The position numbers and the translations under genes were made by a program. From Alphaproteobacteria bacterium (GTDB lineage Bacteria > Pseudomonadota > Alphaproteobacteria > Rhizobiales > Beijerinckiaceae), in contig VGDY01000002.1 of NCBI GenBank assembly GCA_016869555.1, positions 1 to 64,000 on the forward strand: a stretch of DNA of 64,000 nucleotides, given 5' to 3'. Below the pieces are notes generated by a model. It did not search any database. It saw only the letters and a program-made list of their open reading frames with translations, and was not told the origin of the DNA. Of the stretch, positions 35,155 to 43,184 are shown piece after piece (the stretch's first letter is position 1; each line of letters starts with the position of its first letter).

Positions 35155-35349
35155 ATGCTCACCAACAGCCGCGACATCATTCGCCGCCTCGAAAAAGAGG
35201 GATGGCGGCCTGTACGTTCCAAGAGCTCACATCGTCAGTTCAAGCATCCGGCGAAATCCGGCCGCGTAACCGTGCCGCACCCCAAGAAAGACATGCCGCT
35301 AAAGACGGTGCTCAGCATTTATGAAAGCGCAGGCTGGCCGAAAGACTGA
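35155..35349 (+). CDS. hicA: HicA family mRNA interferase toxin
   Basis: A 64-residue double-stranded-RNA-binding-like toxin that cleaves mRNA when free of its antitoxin. The family pattern is clear: SRDIIRRLEKEGW, then the catalytic His26 in SSHRQFKHP, then VTVPHPKKDMPLKTVLSIYESAGW. A HicB-like gene abuts it, but on the other strand, with the two stops one base apart; normal hicAB pairs are in one operon. The 233 bases before it (34922-35154) are AT-richer, contain no gene, and probably hold its promoter; the 10-mer GTCAATTGAG at 34943 and its complement at 35097 bound this gap. Confidence 0.87.
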   Translation: MLTNSRDIIRRLEKEGWRPVRSKSSHRQFKHPAKSGRVTVPHPKKDMPLKTVLSIYESAGWPKD

Positions 35350-35350
35350 A

Positions 35351-35647
35351 TCACTCGGCCGCTTCTCGCCTCTGCGCCCAGGGAGCCTCGACCGCGATAA
35401 CAAGCTCCGCACTGGCGAAGCGCTCCGCCCATTTCGGATCGGCCCGCAAGACTTCAAAATCGCGTGGCTCAGGAAGCGGCAGCCCGTCCTCGCGCATCCC
35501 CTCCGCCCAAAGCGCCAACGCCTCCGCAGCCATGGCGAAAATATCGTCGATCTCATCGGCGGCGGAAAAACATCCCGGCGCGTCGGGAAAGCTCATGCCA
35601 AAGGCGCTGTGTTCGTCCTTATGGACAATGACGATATAGGGCTTCAT
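35351..35647 (-). CDS. hicB: HicB-like antitoxin, short form, opposite strand to hicA
   Basis: A 98-residue protein with the RNase H-like HicB core: YIVIVHKDEHSAFGMSFPDAPGCFSAADEIDDIFAMAAEALALW. It then reads EVLRADPKWAERFASAELVIAVEAP and stops after a short charged tail. Relatives of this group usually continue for 30 or so residues into a ribbon-helix-helix or HTH domain that binds the operator; that part is missing. Its gene converges on hicA. It could still bind HicA. Whether this gene is the partner of the adjacent toxin or a lone copy is not known. Confidence 0.8.
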   Translation of the reverse strand: MKPYIVIVHKDEHSAFGMSFPDAPGCFSAADEIDDIFAMAAEALALWAEGMREDGLPLPEPRDFEVLRADPKWAERFASAELVIAVEAPWAQRREAAE

Positions 35648-35814
35648 CGGCGGCCTCGGGGATCAACGCCAAATCATAGCGCGTTCGCGCACCGCCCGCC
35701 ATCGCCCGGCGCGACTGTCCCGGGCTTCAATCTTAGACCAGCGCAGGGGGTGACAAAGGGCGCGGGGGCGTGGAAGAAGCTTATCTCATGTCCCTAAGAC
35801 GCCGCTAAGCTGCA

Positions 35815-37626
35815 ATGGCCCCGCCGCCCCTTCTCGCCCTGCAAGGCGTCATGCTGACTCTCGGCGGCAAGCCGCTGTTGGAAGGCGCCGATCTCTCGGT
35901 TGCGCCGGGCGCGCGGCTTTGCGTCGTCGGCCGCAACGGCTCCGGCAAATCGACGCTGCTCAAGATCGCGGCGGGCGACATCGAGCCTGACGGCGGGACG
36001 CGCTTTCTGCAGCCGGGCGCGAGCTTACGCTATCTGCCGCAGGAGCCGGATTTCTCCGGCTTCGCGACGGCGCTTCGCTACGTCGAAGCCGGACTCGGCC
36101 CGCTGGACGATCCTCACGTCGCCAGGGCGTTGCTCAACGATCTGGGGCTGCAGGGCGATGAAGACCCGGCGCGGCTCTCCGGGGGCGAAGCGCGCCGCGC
36201 CGCGCTCGCCCGCGTTCTCGCGCCCGAGCCCGACATTCTGCTGCTTGACGAGCCGACGAACCACCTCGACTTGCCGACGATCCTCTGGCTCGAAGAAAGG
36301 CTCGCGGGGCTGCGCTCGGCGCTGGTGCTCATCAGCCACGACCGCCGCTTTCTGCAGGACCTGACCCGGGAAACGCTGTGGATCGACCGCGGCCAAACGC
36401 GCCATCTGGCGCGCGGCTTCAAGGAATTCGAAGCGTGGCGCGACCGCGAACTGGAGGAAGAGGACAAGCAGCAGCACAAATTGGCGCGCAAGATCGTCGC
36501 CGAGGAACATTGGCTGCGCCACGGCGTCTCGGGCCGGCGCAAGCGCAATGTGAAACGGCTTGCCGGCCTGCATCATCTGCGCGCCGAGCGGCGCAACCGG
36601 GTGATGCCGACGGGCGAGGTGAAGCTTGAAGCGAGCGAAGCGCAGCTTTCCGGCAAGCTCGTCATCGAGGCTATCAAGATCGGCAAGTCCTTCGACGCGC
36701 GCGTCATCGTCGAGAATTTCACGACGCGCATTCTGCGCGGCGATCGACTCGGAATCGTCGGCGCGAACGGCGCCGGCAAGACCACGCTGATCAATCTTCT
36801 CACCGGCGCGCTCGCGCCCGACGGCGGCAAGATTCGCCACGGCGCCAATATCGAGATGGCGACTCTGGAGCAAAGCCGCGCTAGCCTCGATCCGACAACG
36901 ACATTGCAGGACGCGCTGACCGGCGGCGGCTCCGACACGATCGAGATCAATGGCGAGCGTCGTCACGTCGTCGGCTATATGAAGGATTTCCTGTTCAAGC
37001 CCGAACAGGCGCGCACGCCGATCGGCAGGCTGTCGGGCGGCGAACGTGGACGCCTGTTGCTCGCTCGCGCGCTGGCCAAGCCGTCCAATCTTCTCGTGCT
37101 CGACGAGCCGACCAACGACCTCGATCTTGAAACGCTCGATCTCTTGGAAGAAATGCTCGCCGATTATCCGGGCACGCTCATCGTCGTCAGCCACGATCGC
37201 GATTTTCTCGATCGCGTCGCGACGAGCGTTTTGATGAGCGATGGCGACGGCCGCTGGATAGAATACGCCGGCGGCTATAGCGACATGGTCGCGCAGCGCG
37301 GCAAGGGCGTCGAGACGCGGGGCGCAACGACGTCGACGCGGGAGACGAAGGAAAGGCCGGCGCCGCGCGAGAAGGCGGCGGGCAAGCAGAAGCTTTCCTT
37401 TAAGGAGCAGCATGCGCTCGCGACCCTGCCCGGCAGGATCGACGACTTGCGCGAGAAATGCGGGAAGCTGCAGAGCATGCTCGACGACCCTGAACTCTAT
37501 TCTCGGGACCCGGCGAAGTTCGCCAAGGCGAGCGAGGCTTTCGCTGCGCTTCAGGCCGACATCGCCAAGTCGGAAGACGAGTGGCTTGCGCTTGAAATCA
37601 AGCGCGAGGAAGAGCGTTCAAACTAA
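35815..37626 (+). CDS. uup: ABC-F family ATPase (Uup-like)
   Basis: Soluble twin-ATPase of 603 residues without membrane segments; ABC-F proteins act on ribosomes, and Uup has also been tied to DNA repair and transposon excision. First cassette: VVGRNGSGKSTLL, LSGGEARRAALARVLA, DILLLDEPTNHLDL. Linker with Arg/Lys-rich helices (RRKRNVKRLAGLHHLRAERRNR). Second cassette: IVGANGAGKTTLI, LSGGERGRLLLARAL, LLVLDEPTNDLDL. A C-terminal coiled coil (about 535-600) is the Uup-type extension. Transcribed alone. Confidence 0.9.
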   Translation: MAPPPLLALQGVMLTLGGKPLLEGADLSVAPGARLCVVGRNGSGKSTLLKIAAGDIEPDGGTRFLQPGASLRYLPQEPDFSGFATALRYVEAGLGPLDDPHVARALLNDLGLQGDEDPARLSGGEARRAALARVLAPEPDILLLDEPTNHLDLPTILWLEERLAGLRSALVLISHDRRFLQDLTRETLWIDRGQTRHLARGFKEFEAWRDRELEEEDKQQHKLARKIVAEEHWLRHGVSGRRKRNVKRLAGLHHLRAERRNRVMPTGEVKLEASEAQLSGKLVIEAIKIGKSFDARVIVENFTTRILRGDRLGIVGANGAGKTTLINLLTGALAPDGGKIRHGANIEMATLEQSRASLDPTTTLQDALTGGGSDTIEINGERRHVVGYMKDFLFKPEQARTPIGRLSGGERGRLLLARALAKPSNLLVLDEPTNDLDLETLDLLEEMLADYPGTLIVVSHDRDFLDRVATSVLMSDGDGRWIEYAGGYSDMVAQRGKGVETRGATTSTRETKERPAPREKAAGKQKLSFKEQHALATLPGRIDDLREKCGKLQSMLDDPELYSRDPAKFAKASEAFAALQADIAKSEDEWLALEIKREEERSN

Positions 37627-37631
37627 TTTAA

Positions 37632-37661
37632 TTCCATTCTCCAGTATTGGTCAGAATGGAA
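37632..37661 (+). terminator. Inverted repeat after uup, possible terminator
   Basis: TTCCATTCT (37632-37640) and AGAATGGAA (37653-37661) form a perfect 9-base stem with a 12-base loop, just after the uup stop. A second overlapping stem ATGGAA/TTCCAT follows at 37656-37671. No T-run follows, so intrinsic termination is uncertain. Confidence 0.4.
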
Positions 37662-37803
37662 ATCTTCCATTTGTAGATTCGACACTCGTTATTGATGGTC
37701 GAAAACAGCAACGCTAGATGTCACCTGTTCTCTTCTAAGAGAAGCGCCAGAGCAAAATTCCGCATTGGCGCGCAGATAACAATAGTTCCAGGGAGAAAGC
37801 ATC

Positions 37804-38265
37804 GTGACACGCGCATATCTCACGCCGCATCGCGCCTTGCGGGCGGCCATATTGGCGCTCGCGGTCTCAATCGCAGGTTCGAGCCTTTCGCTGGCGGGCG
37901 AAACCGTCGAGATCAAAATGCTCAACAAGGGCGCGGATCGCTACATGGTGTTCGAGCCGGAGGTCGTGCGGATCAAACCGGGCGATACGATCAAATTCGT
38001 CGCGGCCGACAAGGGGCATAACGCCGTCACCATAAAGGAGTTGATTCCCACCGGCGCGGAGCCGTTCCGCGGCAAGATCAATGAGGAATTGGCGATCACG
38101 CTGTCGACGCCCGGCGTCTATGGTTTTCGTTGCGATCCGCATTACACGCTGGGCATGGTCGGCGTCGTGGTCGTCGGAGAGCCCGCAAATCTCGACGCCG
38201 CCAAACAGGCGAAGCTGCCCGGTAAGGCAGGCGAAGTCATGACGCGACTCCTAGGAACGCTCTGA
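37804..38265 (+). CDS. Pseudoazurin (type 1 blue copper protein)
   Basis: Periplasmic electron carrier. The 153-residue precursor has a signal peptide (RAAILALAVSIAGSSLSLAG, cleavage near residue 31-32). The cupredoxin domain carries all type 1 copper ligands: H72 (KGHNAV), C110 (FRCDPH), H113 and M118 (YTLGM). In denitrifiers pseudoazurin feeds nitrite or nitrous oxide reductase; none is nearby, so the partner here is unknown. It starts with GTG at 37804, preceded by a good GGGAG site. The neighbours on either side are unrelated. Confidence 0.92.
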   Translation: MTRAYLTPHRALRAAILALAVSIAGSSLSLAGETVEIKMLNKGADRYMVFEPEVVRIKPGDTIKFVAADKGHNAVTIKELIPTGAEPFRGKINEELAITLSTPGVYGFRCDPHYTLGMVGVVVVGEPANLDAAKQAKLPGKAGEVMTRLLGTL

Positions 38266-38285
38266 TCCTCGGGCCGTAATCGACA

Positions 38286-39596
38286 TCAGGCGCGAGAAGA
38301 TATCGTCCTGGCGATGCGGCGAATGAGCAAGGCCGTGACCAGCGGCCCCAAGGCGAGCGCGAGCAGCGCGTCAGAAAATTCGCCGGTCGCGCCTTTGATG
38401 AGGCCGACGAGGTAGGGACCGGCGAAGCCCGAGACATTGCCGATCGAATTGATCACCGCGACGCCGACGACGCCGTCACCCGAACCGAGCGCCAGAGTCG
38501 CGAAGCTCCAGAAGGTCGGCAGCGCCGCGATCGCGCCGATGGCGGCGACGGACAGCGCGATCATCGACAGCAAGGGCGTCGGCGCATAGGCGGCGCAGGC
38601 CAGCCCGATTGCGCCGACGACGGCGGCGAGCGCCGTGTGGCCGACGGTCTCGCGCCGCCAATCTGAGCTGCGGCTCCACGCCCACATCGCGAGCGCGGCG
38701 CAGATGTAGGGAATCGACGCCAAAAGACTCGTGGCGATGACGCCAAATCCGAAGGCTTTGATGATCTGCGGGAGCCAGAAGCTCAGGCCGTAAAGCGCAA
38801 TGACCATTCCGAAATAGGCGACGCCGAGAATTAGCACGCGCTTGTCGGTCAGCGCGCGCCAATGGTCGCCATGGTCTCGCCCTGCGTCTTTCTCGAGCGC
38901 GGCGCGCAGTGACGCTTTCTCGCCGGACGTCAGCCATTTCGCCGACTCCGGACCATCGGGCAGATAGAAGACGCAGACAATCCCGAGGATGACCGACGGC
39001 AGCGCCTCCATGAGAAACAGCCAGCGCCAGCCGCTGATCCCGCCGACGCCGTTCAGCGACGCGAGGATGAATCCCGAGATCGGCGATCCGATTGCGCTGG
39101 CGAGAGGAACCGCAATCAGGAAGCTGGCAAGAACGCGCGCGCGCTGAGCGGCGGGAATCCAATAGGTGAGATAGAGAATGACGCCCGGCGCGAAACCGGC
39201 TTCCATCACGCCGAGCAGCAGACGCAAAACAACGAAGCTCGCCTCGCTCCAGATGAAGGCGGTGAGCGCCGAAACGAGGCCCCAACTCACCATAATGCGC
39301 GCGATCCACACGCGCGCGCCGACGCGGTGCATGATGTAATTGCTCGGCGCTTCGAACAGGCAGTAGCCGATAAAGAAAACCCCGGCGCCCCAGCCGAAGA
39401 ATTCCGGCGTGAAGCCAAGTTCGGCATTCATCGTCAGGGCGGCGAAGCCGATGTTCACGCGGTCGAGATAGGCGACGATAAAGGCCGTGACGAGAAAAGG
39501 GACCAGTCGCCGCGCCACTTTCGCGACGACGCGGTCGGCGGCGATCTCTTGCGGCGCGCGCGGCTTTGGCGGGGCTGCGACCGCCGTATCCGACAT
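38286..39596 (-). CDS. MFS transporter, anion:cation symporter (ACS) type
   Basis: Twelve-helix MFS protein of 436 residues. The ACS-type signature after helix 1 (YLDRVNIGFAALTMN) and the motif GYCLFEAPSNYIMHRVGARVWIARIMVSWG in helix 2-3 are typical of transporters for organic anions such as phthalate, tartrate, glucarate or allantoate. The substrate cannot be named. It starts three bases after the stop of the methyltransferase gene and is the last gene of an apparent nitroreductase-methyltransferase-MFS operon. Confidence 0.84.
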   Translation of the reverse strand: MSDTAVAAPPKPRAPQEIAADRVVAKVARRLVPFLVTAFIVAYLDRVNIGFAALTMNAELGFTPEFFGWGAGVFFIGYCLFEAPSNYIMHRVGARVWIARIMVSWGLVSALTAFIWSEASFVVLRLLLGVMEAGFAPGVILYLTYWIPAAQRARVLASFLIAVPLASAIGSPISGFILASLNGVGGISGWRWLFLMEALPSVILGIVCVFYLPDGPESAKWLTSGEKASLRAALEKDAGRDHGDHWRALTDKRVLILGVAYFGMVIALYGLSFWLPQIIKAFGFGVIATSLLASIPYICAALAMWAWSRSSDWRRETVGHTALAAVVGAIGLACAAYAPTPLLSMIALSVAAIGAIAALPTFWSFATLALGSGDGVVGVAVINSIGNVSGFAGPYLVGLIKGATGEFSDALLALALGPLVTALLIRRIARTISSRA

Positions 39597-39599
39597 CGG

Positions 39600-40307
39600 C
39601 TAGGCCCGCTCGAAGCGCATGAGATGGTGCCAGCGATGCGGGACGTCGCCGGACAGGCGCTTGAGGCCCGCCGCACGCGCCTGTCGCTCCAGAAGCGACA
39701 ATGGCTCGGGGAAGTCGCTGCTCGAAATATGCTCGTAAACCGCGTCCTTTTCGGCGCGCGAAAGGCCGGTCCAATCCTTTTCGATCCAATCGAAATAATG
39801 TTTCAGATAATCCTCGCGGCTTTCGTCCTCCTCGCGCATCGTGTCGACGAGCAACAGCACGCCGCCGGGCGCGAGCGCGCGCGACGCGCGTCGGAAGAAT
39901 TCCGCTTTGTTCTCGGTCGACAGGTGATGCAGAACGAAACTGCTGTGAAGGACATCATAGGAGACGCCGTCGGAAAGAGCCGACAGCATGTCGCTGTGCG
40001 CGAGCTGCACGGGGCATGGCAGAGATTTCAGATTTTCGGCCGCGCGCGCGAGCGCGGTCTCCGAAAGATCGATCCCCTTGTAGCTCGACGGCGGGATGCG
40101 GCGCAGGATCGGCGCAAAGACATGCGCATCGCCGCAACCGAGATCGAGCAGGGAAAAGTCGCCGCCCTGGAATTGGCCGCGCAGGGCGCGCTCGACCTCG
40201 TCGCCGAGCGCCGCGTGAAACATGAAATCCTTGACGACGACTTTCTCATAGGTATCCCAGAGATCGAAAATCTCGCCTGAGTATGCGCTCTTTACATCGG
40301 CGTCCAT
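39600..40307 (-). CDS. Class I SAM-dependent methyltransferase
   Basis: A 235-residue methyltransferase with the Rossmann core: LLDLGCGDAHVFAPIL (motif I), IDLSETALARA (motif II), YDVLHSSFVLHHL and ALAPGGVLLLVDTM. Substrate unknown. The ATG at 40307 is chosen because AAAAAGG precedes it. A GTG at 40331 overlaps the stop of the nitroreductase gene by 4 bases and is a fair alternative; it would add MNRQKGWL. The tight spacing on both sides suggests that all three genes serve one small-molecule pathway. Confidence 0.8.
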   Translation of the reverse strand: MDADVKSAYSGEIFDLWDTYEKVVVKDFMFHAALGDEVERALRGQFQGGDFSLLDLGCGDAHVFAPILRRIPPSSYKGIDLSETALARAAENLKSLPCPVQLAHSDMLSALSDGVSYDVLHSSFVLHHLSTENKAEFFRRASRALAPGGVLLLVDTMREEDESREDYLKHYFDWIEKDWTGLSRAEKDAVYEHISSSDFPEPLSLLERQARAAGLKRLSGDVPHRWHHLMRFERA

Positions 40308-40327
40308 GAGCCAGCCTTTTTGTCGAT

Positions 40328-41179
40328 TCACTTGAGAGCGAAGCCCAATGCGTTAAGGGCTTCGCGCATGCGGTCGCGACCGCTCAACGCTTCCGCCCCG
40401 CGCACCCGCGACAGCGCCTGACGAATCCACCCCTGATCCGGCAGGCCCTGCTCCTTCTGGAAGTCCTTGAACTTTTCATCGAGCGTTTCGATCGCCTCGC
40501 GCTGCGCCTCACCCCATGCATATTGTTCGTGATGGAGCACGGCCGCCTGACCAAGGCGAGGCTTGACGGCCGCGTTGGCGGCCGGATCGGGAACGCCGAC
40601 AACCATGCCGAAAACGGCGAAGACGTTCGGCGGCAGGTTCAATTCCTTGGCGACCTCTTCCGGCTTGTTGCGCATCGCGCCGATATAGCAGCAGCCAAGA
40701 CCGATCGATTCAAGCGCGGTGACGGCGTTCTGCGCGGCGAGCGCGGCGTCGACGACGCCGGTGAGAAAGATTTCGAGATAAGGCAGCGCCGCCGCGTCGC
40801 GCCCCCTTTCGCGCCCGAGGTTTTCCAATCGCGCGAGATCGCAGAGCCAGACGAGGAACAGCGGGCAGCCGCGAATATGCTTCTGTCCGCCGGCGAGATC
40901 GGCGAGACGGGTCTTGCGCGCCTCGTCCTGCACCGCGACGACGCTCCAGACTTGCAGATTCGACGATGTCGACGCCGACTGCGCGGCCGCGACGATGATC
41001 TCCAGCGCGCCTTCGGGCAGCGGCTGATGCAGGAAATTGCGATGCGAGCGATGCGCGAGAATAAGGTCGAGCGTGTCGTTCCACTGCGTCGGTTTTGGCG
41101 AATCGTCGCGGCGATAGCGCTCAAACATCGCCGCCGCGCCGCGCGGGTCGATGGGCTCCGGGCTTAAAGGCTTGTTCAT
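40328..41179 (-). CDS. Nitroreductase family flavoprotein
   Basis: FMN enzyme of 283 residues, likely an NAD(P)H-dependent reductase of nitro- or quinone-type compounds. The N-terminal ILAHRSHRNFLHQPLP, AAQSASTSSNLQVWSVVAV and the AVTALESIGLGCCYIGAMR block are the classic FMN-binding segments of the NfsA/Frp group. The C-terminal region (ETLDEKFKDFQKEQGLPDQG) is that of NfsA-like dimers. First gene of the apparent operon with a methyltransferase and an MFS transporter. Confidence 0.84.
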   Translation of the reverse strand: MNKPLSPEPIDPRGAAAMFERYRRDDSPKPTQWNDTLDLILAHRSHRNFLHQPLPEGALEIIVAAAQSASTSSNLQVWSVVAVQDEARKTRLADLAGGQKHIRGCPLFLVWLCDLARLENLGRERGRDAAALPYLEIFLTGVVDAALAAQNAVTALESIGLGCCYIGAMRNKPEEVAKELNLPPNVFAVFGMVVGVPDPAANAAVKPRLGQAAVLHHEQYAWGEAQREAIETLDEKFKDFQKEQGLPDQGWIRQALSRVRGAEALSGRDRMREALNALGFALK

Positions 41180-41234
41180 GGGCTTCCCTTAGGCGCGTTG
41201 CCCGGCTGGCGCAACACTCCGCATCTACGCTTTA

Positions 41235-41265
41235 TTGACTTTCATGTATATTATGGACATATACA
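41235..41265 (+). promoter_or_regulatory. brnT promoter overlapping a palindromic operator
   Basis: TTGACT (41235-41240), 17-base spacer, CATATA (41258-41263) forms a promoter. A perfect inverted repeat TGTATAT/ATATACA (41245-41251 and 41259-41265) covers the spacer and -10, as expected for autoregulation by the BrnTA complex. The brnT ATG is only 6 bases after the -10, so the transcript may be leaderless or start at an upstream site. Confidence 0.65.
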
Positions 41266-41268
41266 AAA

Positions 41269-41571
41269 ATGGTCAATTTCGAGCATGTCGCCGGGTTCGA
41301 ATGGGATCAGGACAATGCGCGCAAAAGCATCGAAAAGCACGGCGTCAGCCAAGCGGAGGCCGAGCAGATTTTCGCCAATGAGCCGCTGATCATGACGGAC
41401 GATTTGGCGCACAATGCGAGGGAGCCGCGCTATCACGCGCTCGGTCGAACGGATGCAACGCGGTTGCTGCATGTCACATTCACGCTCCGCTCTAACGGGA
41501 CGCGCATTCGAATCATCTCCGCGCGCGACATGAGCCGCAAGGAACGGTTACGCTATGAGCAAGACGATTAA
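41269..41571 (+). CDS. brnT: BrnT family toxin
   Basis: Ribonuclease toxin with a RelE-like fold, 100 residues. The family pattern is visible: FEWDQDNARKSIEKHGVSQAEAEQIFANEP, then REPRYHALGRTDATRLLHVTFTLR, then IRIISARDMSRKERLRYE. The catalytic Lys, His and Arg of Brucella BrnT have counterparts in KHG, the RYHA segment and RDMSRKE. brnA overlaps its 3' end by 17 bases. A palindromic operator lies directly upstream. Confidence 0.9.
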   Translation: MVNFEHVAGFEWDQDNARKSIEKHGVSQAEAEQIFANEPLIMTDDLAHNAREPRYHALGRTDATRLLHVTFTLRSNGTRIRIISARDMSRKERLRYEQDD

Positions 41572-41815
41572 GCCGCTCCCGACTTTTGCAACGGAAGCGG
41601 AGGAACGCGCCTATTGGGAGCGTCACGACTCGGCGGAACATGTCGACTGGAGCAAGGCGAAGCGCGTTCGGATGCCGAATCTCAAGCCTTCGACGACGTC
41701 GATTTCCCTGCGGCTTCCGGTCGGTCTGCTGGAGCAGATCAAGATCGCCGCCAACAAACGCGACGTGCCCTATCAGTCGCTCATCAAGATCTGGCTCGCC
41801 GAGAAGGTCCGCTGA
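41555..41815 (+). CDS. brnA: BrnA/CopG-type antitoxin
   Basis: Antitoxin of 86 residues. The N-terminal part (LPTFATEAEERAYWERHDSAEHVDWSKAK) is the toxin-binding arm; the C-terminal ribbon-helix-helix (TTSISLRLPVGLLEQIKIAANKRDVPYQSLIKIWLAEKV) binds the operator. Overlaps brnT, so the ratio of the two is set by coupled translation. Ends one base before the convergent gck stop. Confidence 0.9.
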   Translation: MSKTIKPLPTFATEAEERAYWERHDSAEHVDWSKAKRVRMPNLKPSTTSISLRLPVGLLEQIKIAANKRDVPYQSLIKIWLAEKVR

Positions 41816-41816
41816 C

Positions 41817-43091
41817 TTACACCCGCCTCGGCACGAGGATCGCACGAAAATCATTGACATTGGTGCGCGTCGGCCTGGTCACGATGAGGTCGCCGAGCTT
41901 CTCGAAGGCGGTGTAGGCGTCATTGTTGGCGAAATGCGCCTTCAGATCGACGCCCGCTTTTTTTGCGCGCGCGAATGAATCCGCCGTCATGATCGCGCCG
42001 GCGTTGTCTTCGCTGCCGTCGATGCCGTCGGTGTCGCAGGCGATCGCCGAAATGCCGCCGAAGCCTTCGAGCGCGAGCGTCAGACCCAGCAAGAACTCGG
42101 CGTCGCGTCCGCCGCGCCCCTTGCCGCGCACGGTGACGGTCGTCTCGCCGCCGGAGATGATCGCGACAGGCGGCTCAAAGGGCTGGCCATGAAGCGCGAT
42201 CTGCTTGGCGACGCCAGCGTGAACCAGCGCCACGTCGCGCGATTCGCCTTCAAGATCGCCGAGAATGCAGGGGGTGAACCCCGCCGCTTTGGCGACCGCC
42301 GCGGCCGCGTCGAGCGAACCTTGCGGCGTGGCGATGAGGATGTTCTGCACTTTTTCAAAAATGGCGTCGCCGGGCTTGGGCGTTTCGCATGCGCTCTCTT
42401 GCAGATGCGCCAGCACCGCCGCCGGTGCGTCGATCTTATATTTGGCGATGACGGCGAGAGCGTCTTCGCGCGTCGTCGGATCGGGAACCGTCGGGCCGGA
42501 GGCGATCACCGAGAGATCGTCGTTCGGCACGTCGGAGATCATCAGCGCCACGACGCGCGCCGGCGCGGCGGCGCGGGCGAGACGCCCGCCCTTGATGGCG
42601 GAGAGATGCTTGCGCACGCAATTCATCTCGGAGATGTTCGCGCCGCTCTTTAAGAGCGCCTTGTTCACCGCCTGCTTTTCCTCAAGCGTGATGCCCTCGG
42701 CCGGCAGCGCCATCAAGGCGGAGCCCCCGCCGGAAATCAGCGCGAGAACGAGATCGTCTTGCGAAAGCCCCTGCACTTTCTGCAAAATGCGCTTCGCGGC
42801 CTCGCGCCCGGCGGCGTCCGGCACCGGATGCGAGGCTTCGATCACTTCGATCTGTTTCGTCGGCGCGCCATGTTCGTAGCGCGTGACGACGAGCCCTTCG
42901 AGCGGGCCGCGCCAATGGGCTTCGACCGCCGCCGCCATTGAAGCCGCCGCCTTGCCGGCGCCGACGACGATGGTGCGGCCTTTCGGCGGCGCGATCTTCG
43001 CCAGATGCGGCGGCAGGCAAACCGCAGGCGATGCGGCGCCGACGGCGGCGTCGAACATCGCGCGGAGGAGTTGGCGGTGGTCTTGGGACAT
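41817..43091 (-). CDS. gck: Glycerate 2-kinase (MOFRL family)
   Basis: Phosphorylates D-glycerate to 2-phosphoglycerate, the step linking hydroxypyruvate reductase to the lower serine cycle. The 424-residue protein has the DUF4147 domain (TIVVGAGKAAASMAAAVEAHW; ISGGGSALMALPAEGITLEEK; SDVPNDDLSVIASGPTVPDPTT) and the C-terminal MOFRL domain (ISGGETTVTVRGKGRGGRDAEFLLG; DTDGIDGSEDNAGA). The start at 43091 fits family N-termini. A Met at 43124 is possible: it would use GGAGAAGGAG from the adjacent repeat as ribosome site. It follows the other serine-cycle genes on the same strand, separated from mcl by a DUF559 cassette. Confidence 0.92.
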   Translation of the reverse strand: MSQDHRQLLRAMFDAAVGAASPAVCLPPHLAKIAPPKGRTIVVGAGKAAASMAAAVEAHWRGPLEGLVVTRYEHGAPTKQIEVIEASHPVPDAAGREAAKRILQKVQGLSQDDLVLALISGGGSALMALPAEGITLEEKQAVNKALLKSGANISEMNCVRKHLSAIKGGRLARAAAPARVVALMISDVPNDDLSVIASGPTVPDPTTREDALAVIAKYKIDAPAAVLAHLQESACETPKPGDAIFEKVQNILIATPQGSLDAAAAVAKAAGFTPCILGDLEGESRDVALVHAGVAKQIALHGQPFEPPVAIISGGETTVTVRGKGRGGRDAEFLLGLTLALEGFGGISAIACDTDGIDGSEDNAGAIMTADSFARAKKAGVDLKAHFANNDAYTAFEKLGDLIVTRPTRTNVNDFRAILVPRRV

Positions 43092-43126
43092 GGTGGGTTC
43101 CAGTTGCCAAAAGCGGTGGGGCATCT

Positions 43127-43183
43127 CCTTCTCCCGTAAGCGGGAGAAGGTGGCCCTCGCGTTAGCGAGGGTCGGATGAGGGC
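43127..43183. repeat. Palindromic end repeat of the DUF559 cassette (left copy)
   Basis: Two hairpins: CCTTCTCCCG/CGGGAGAAGG (43127-43136/43141-43150) and CCCTCGC/GCGAGGG (43154-43160/43165-43171), then TCGGATGAGGGC. It ends one base before the DUF559 stop and begins 35 bases before the gck start. The copy at 43571-43624 is its inversion with a different second stem. Confidence 0.9.
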
Positions 43184-43184
43184 G

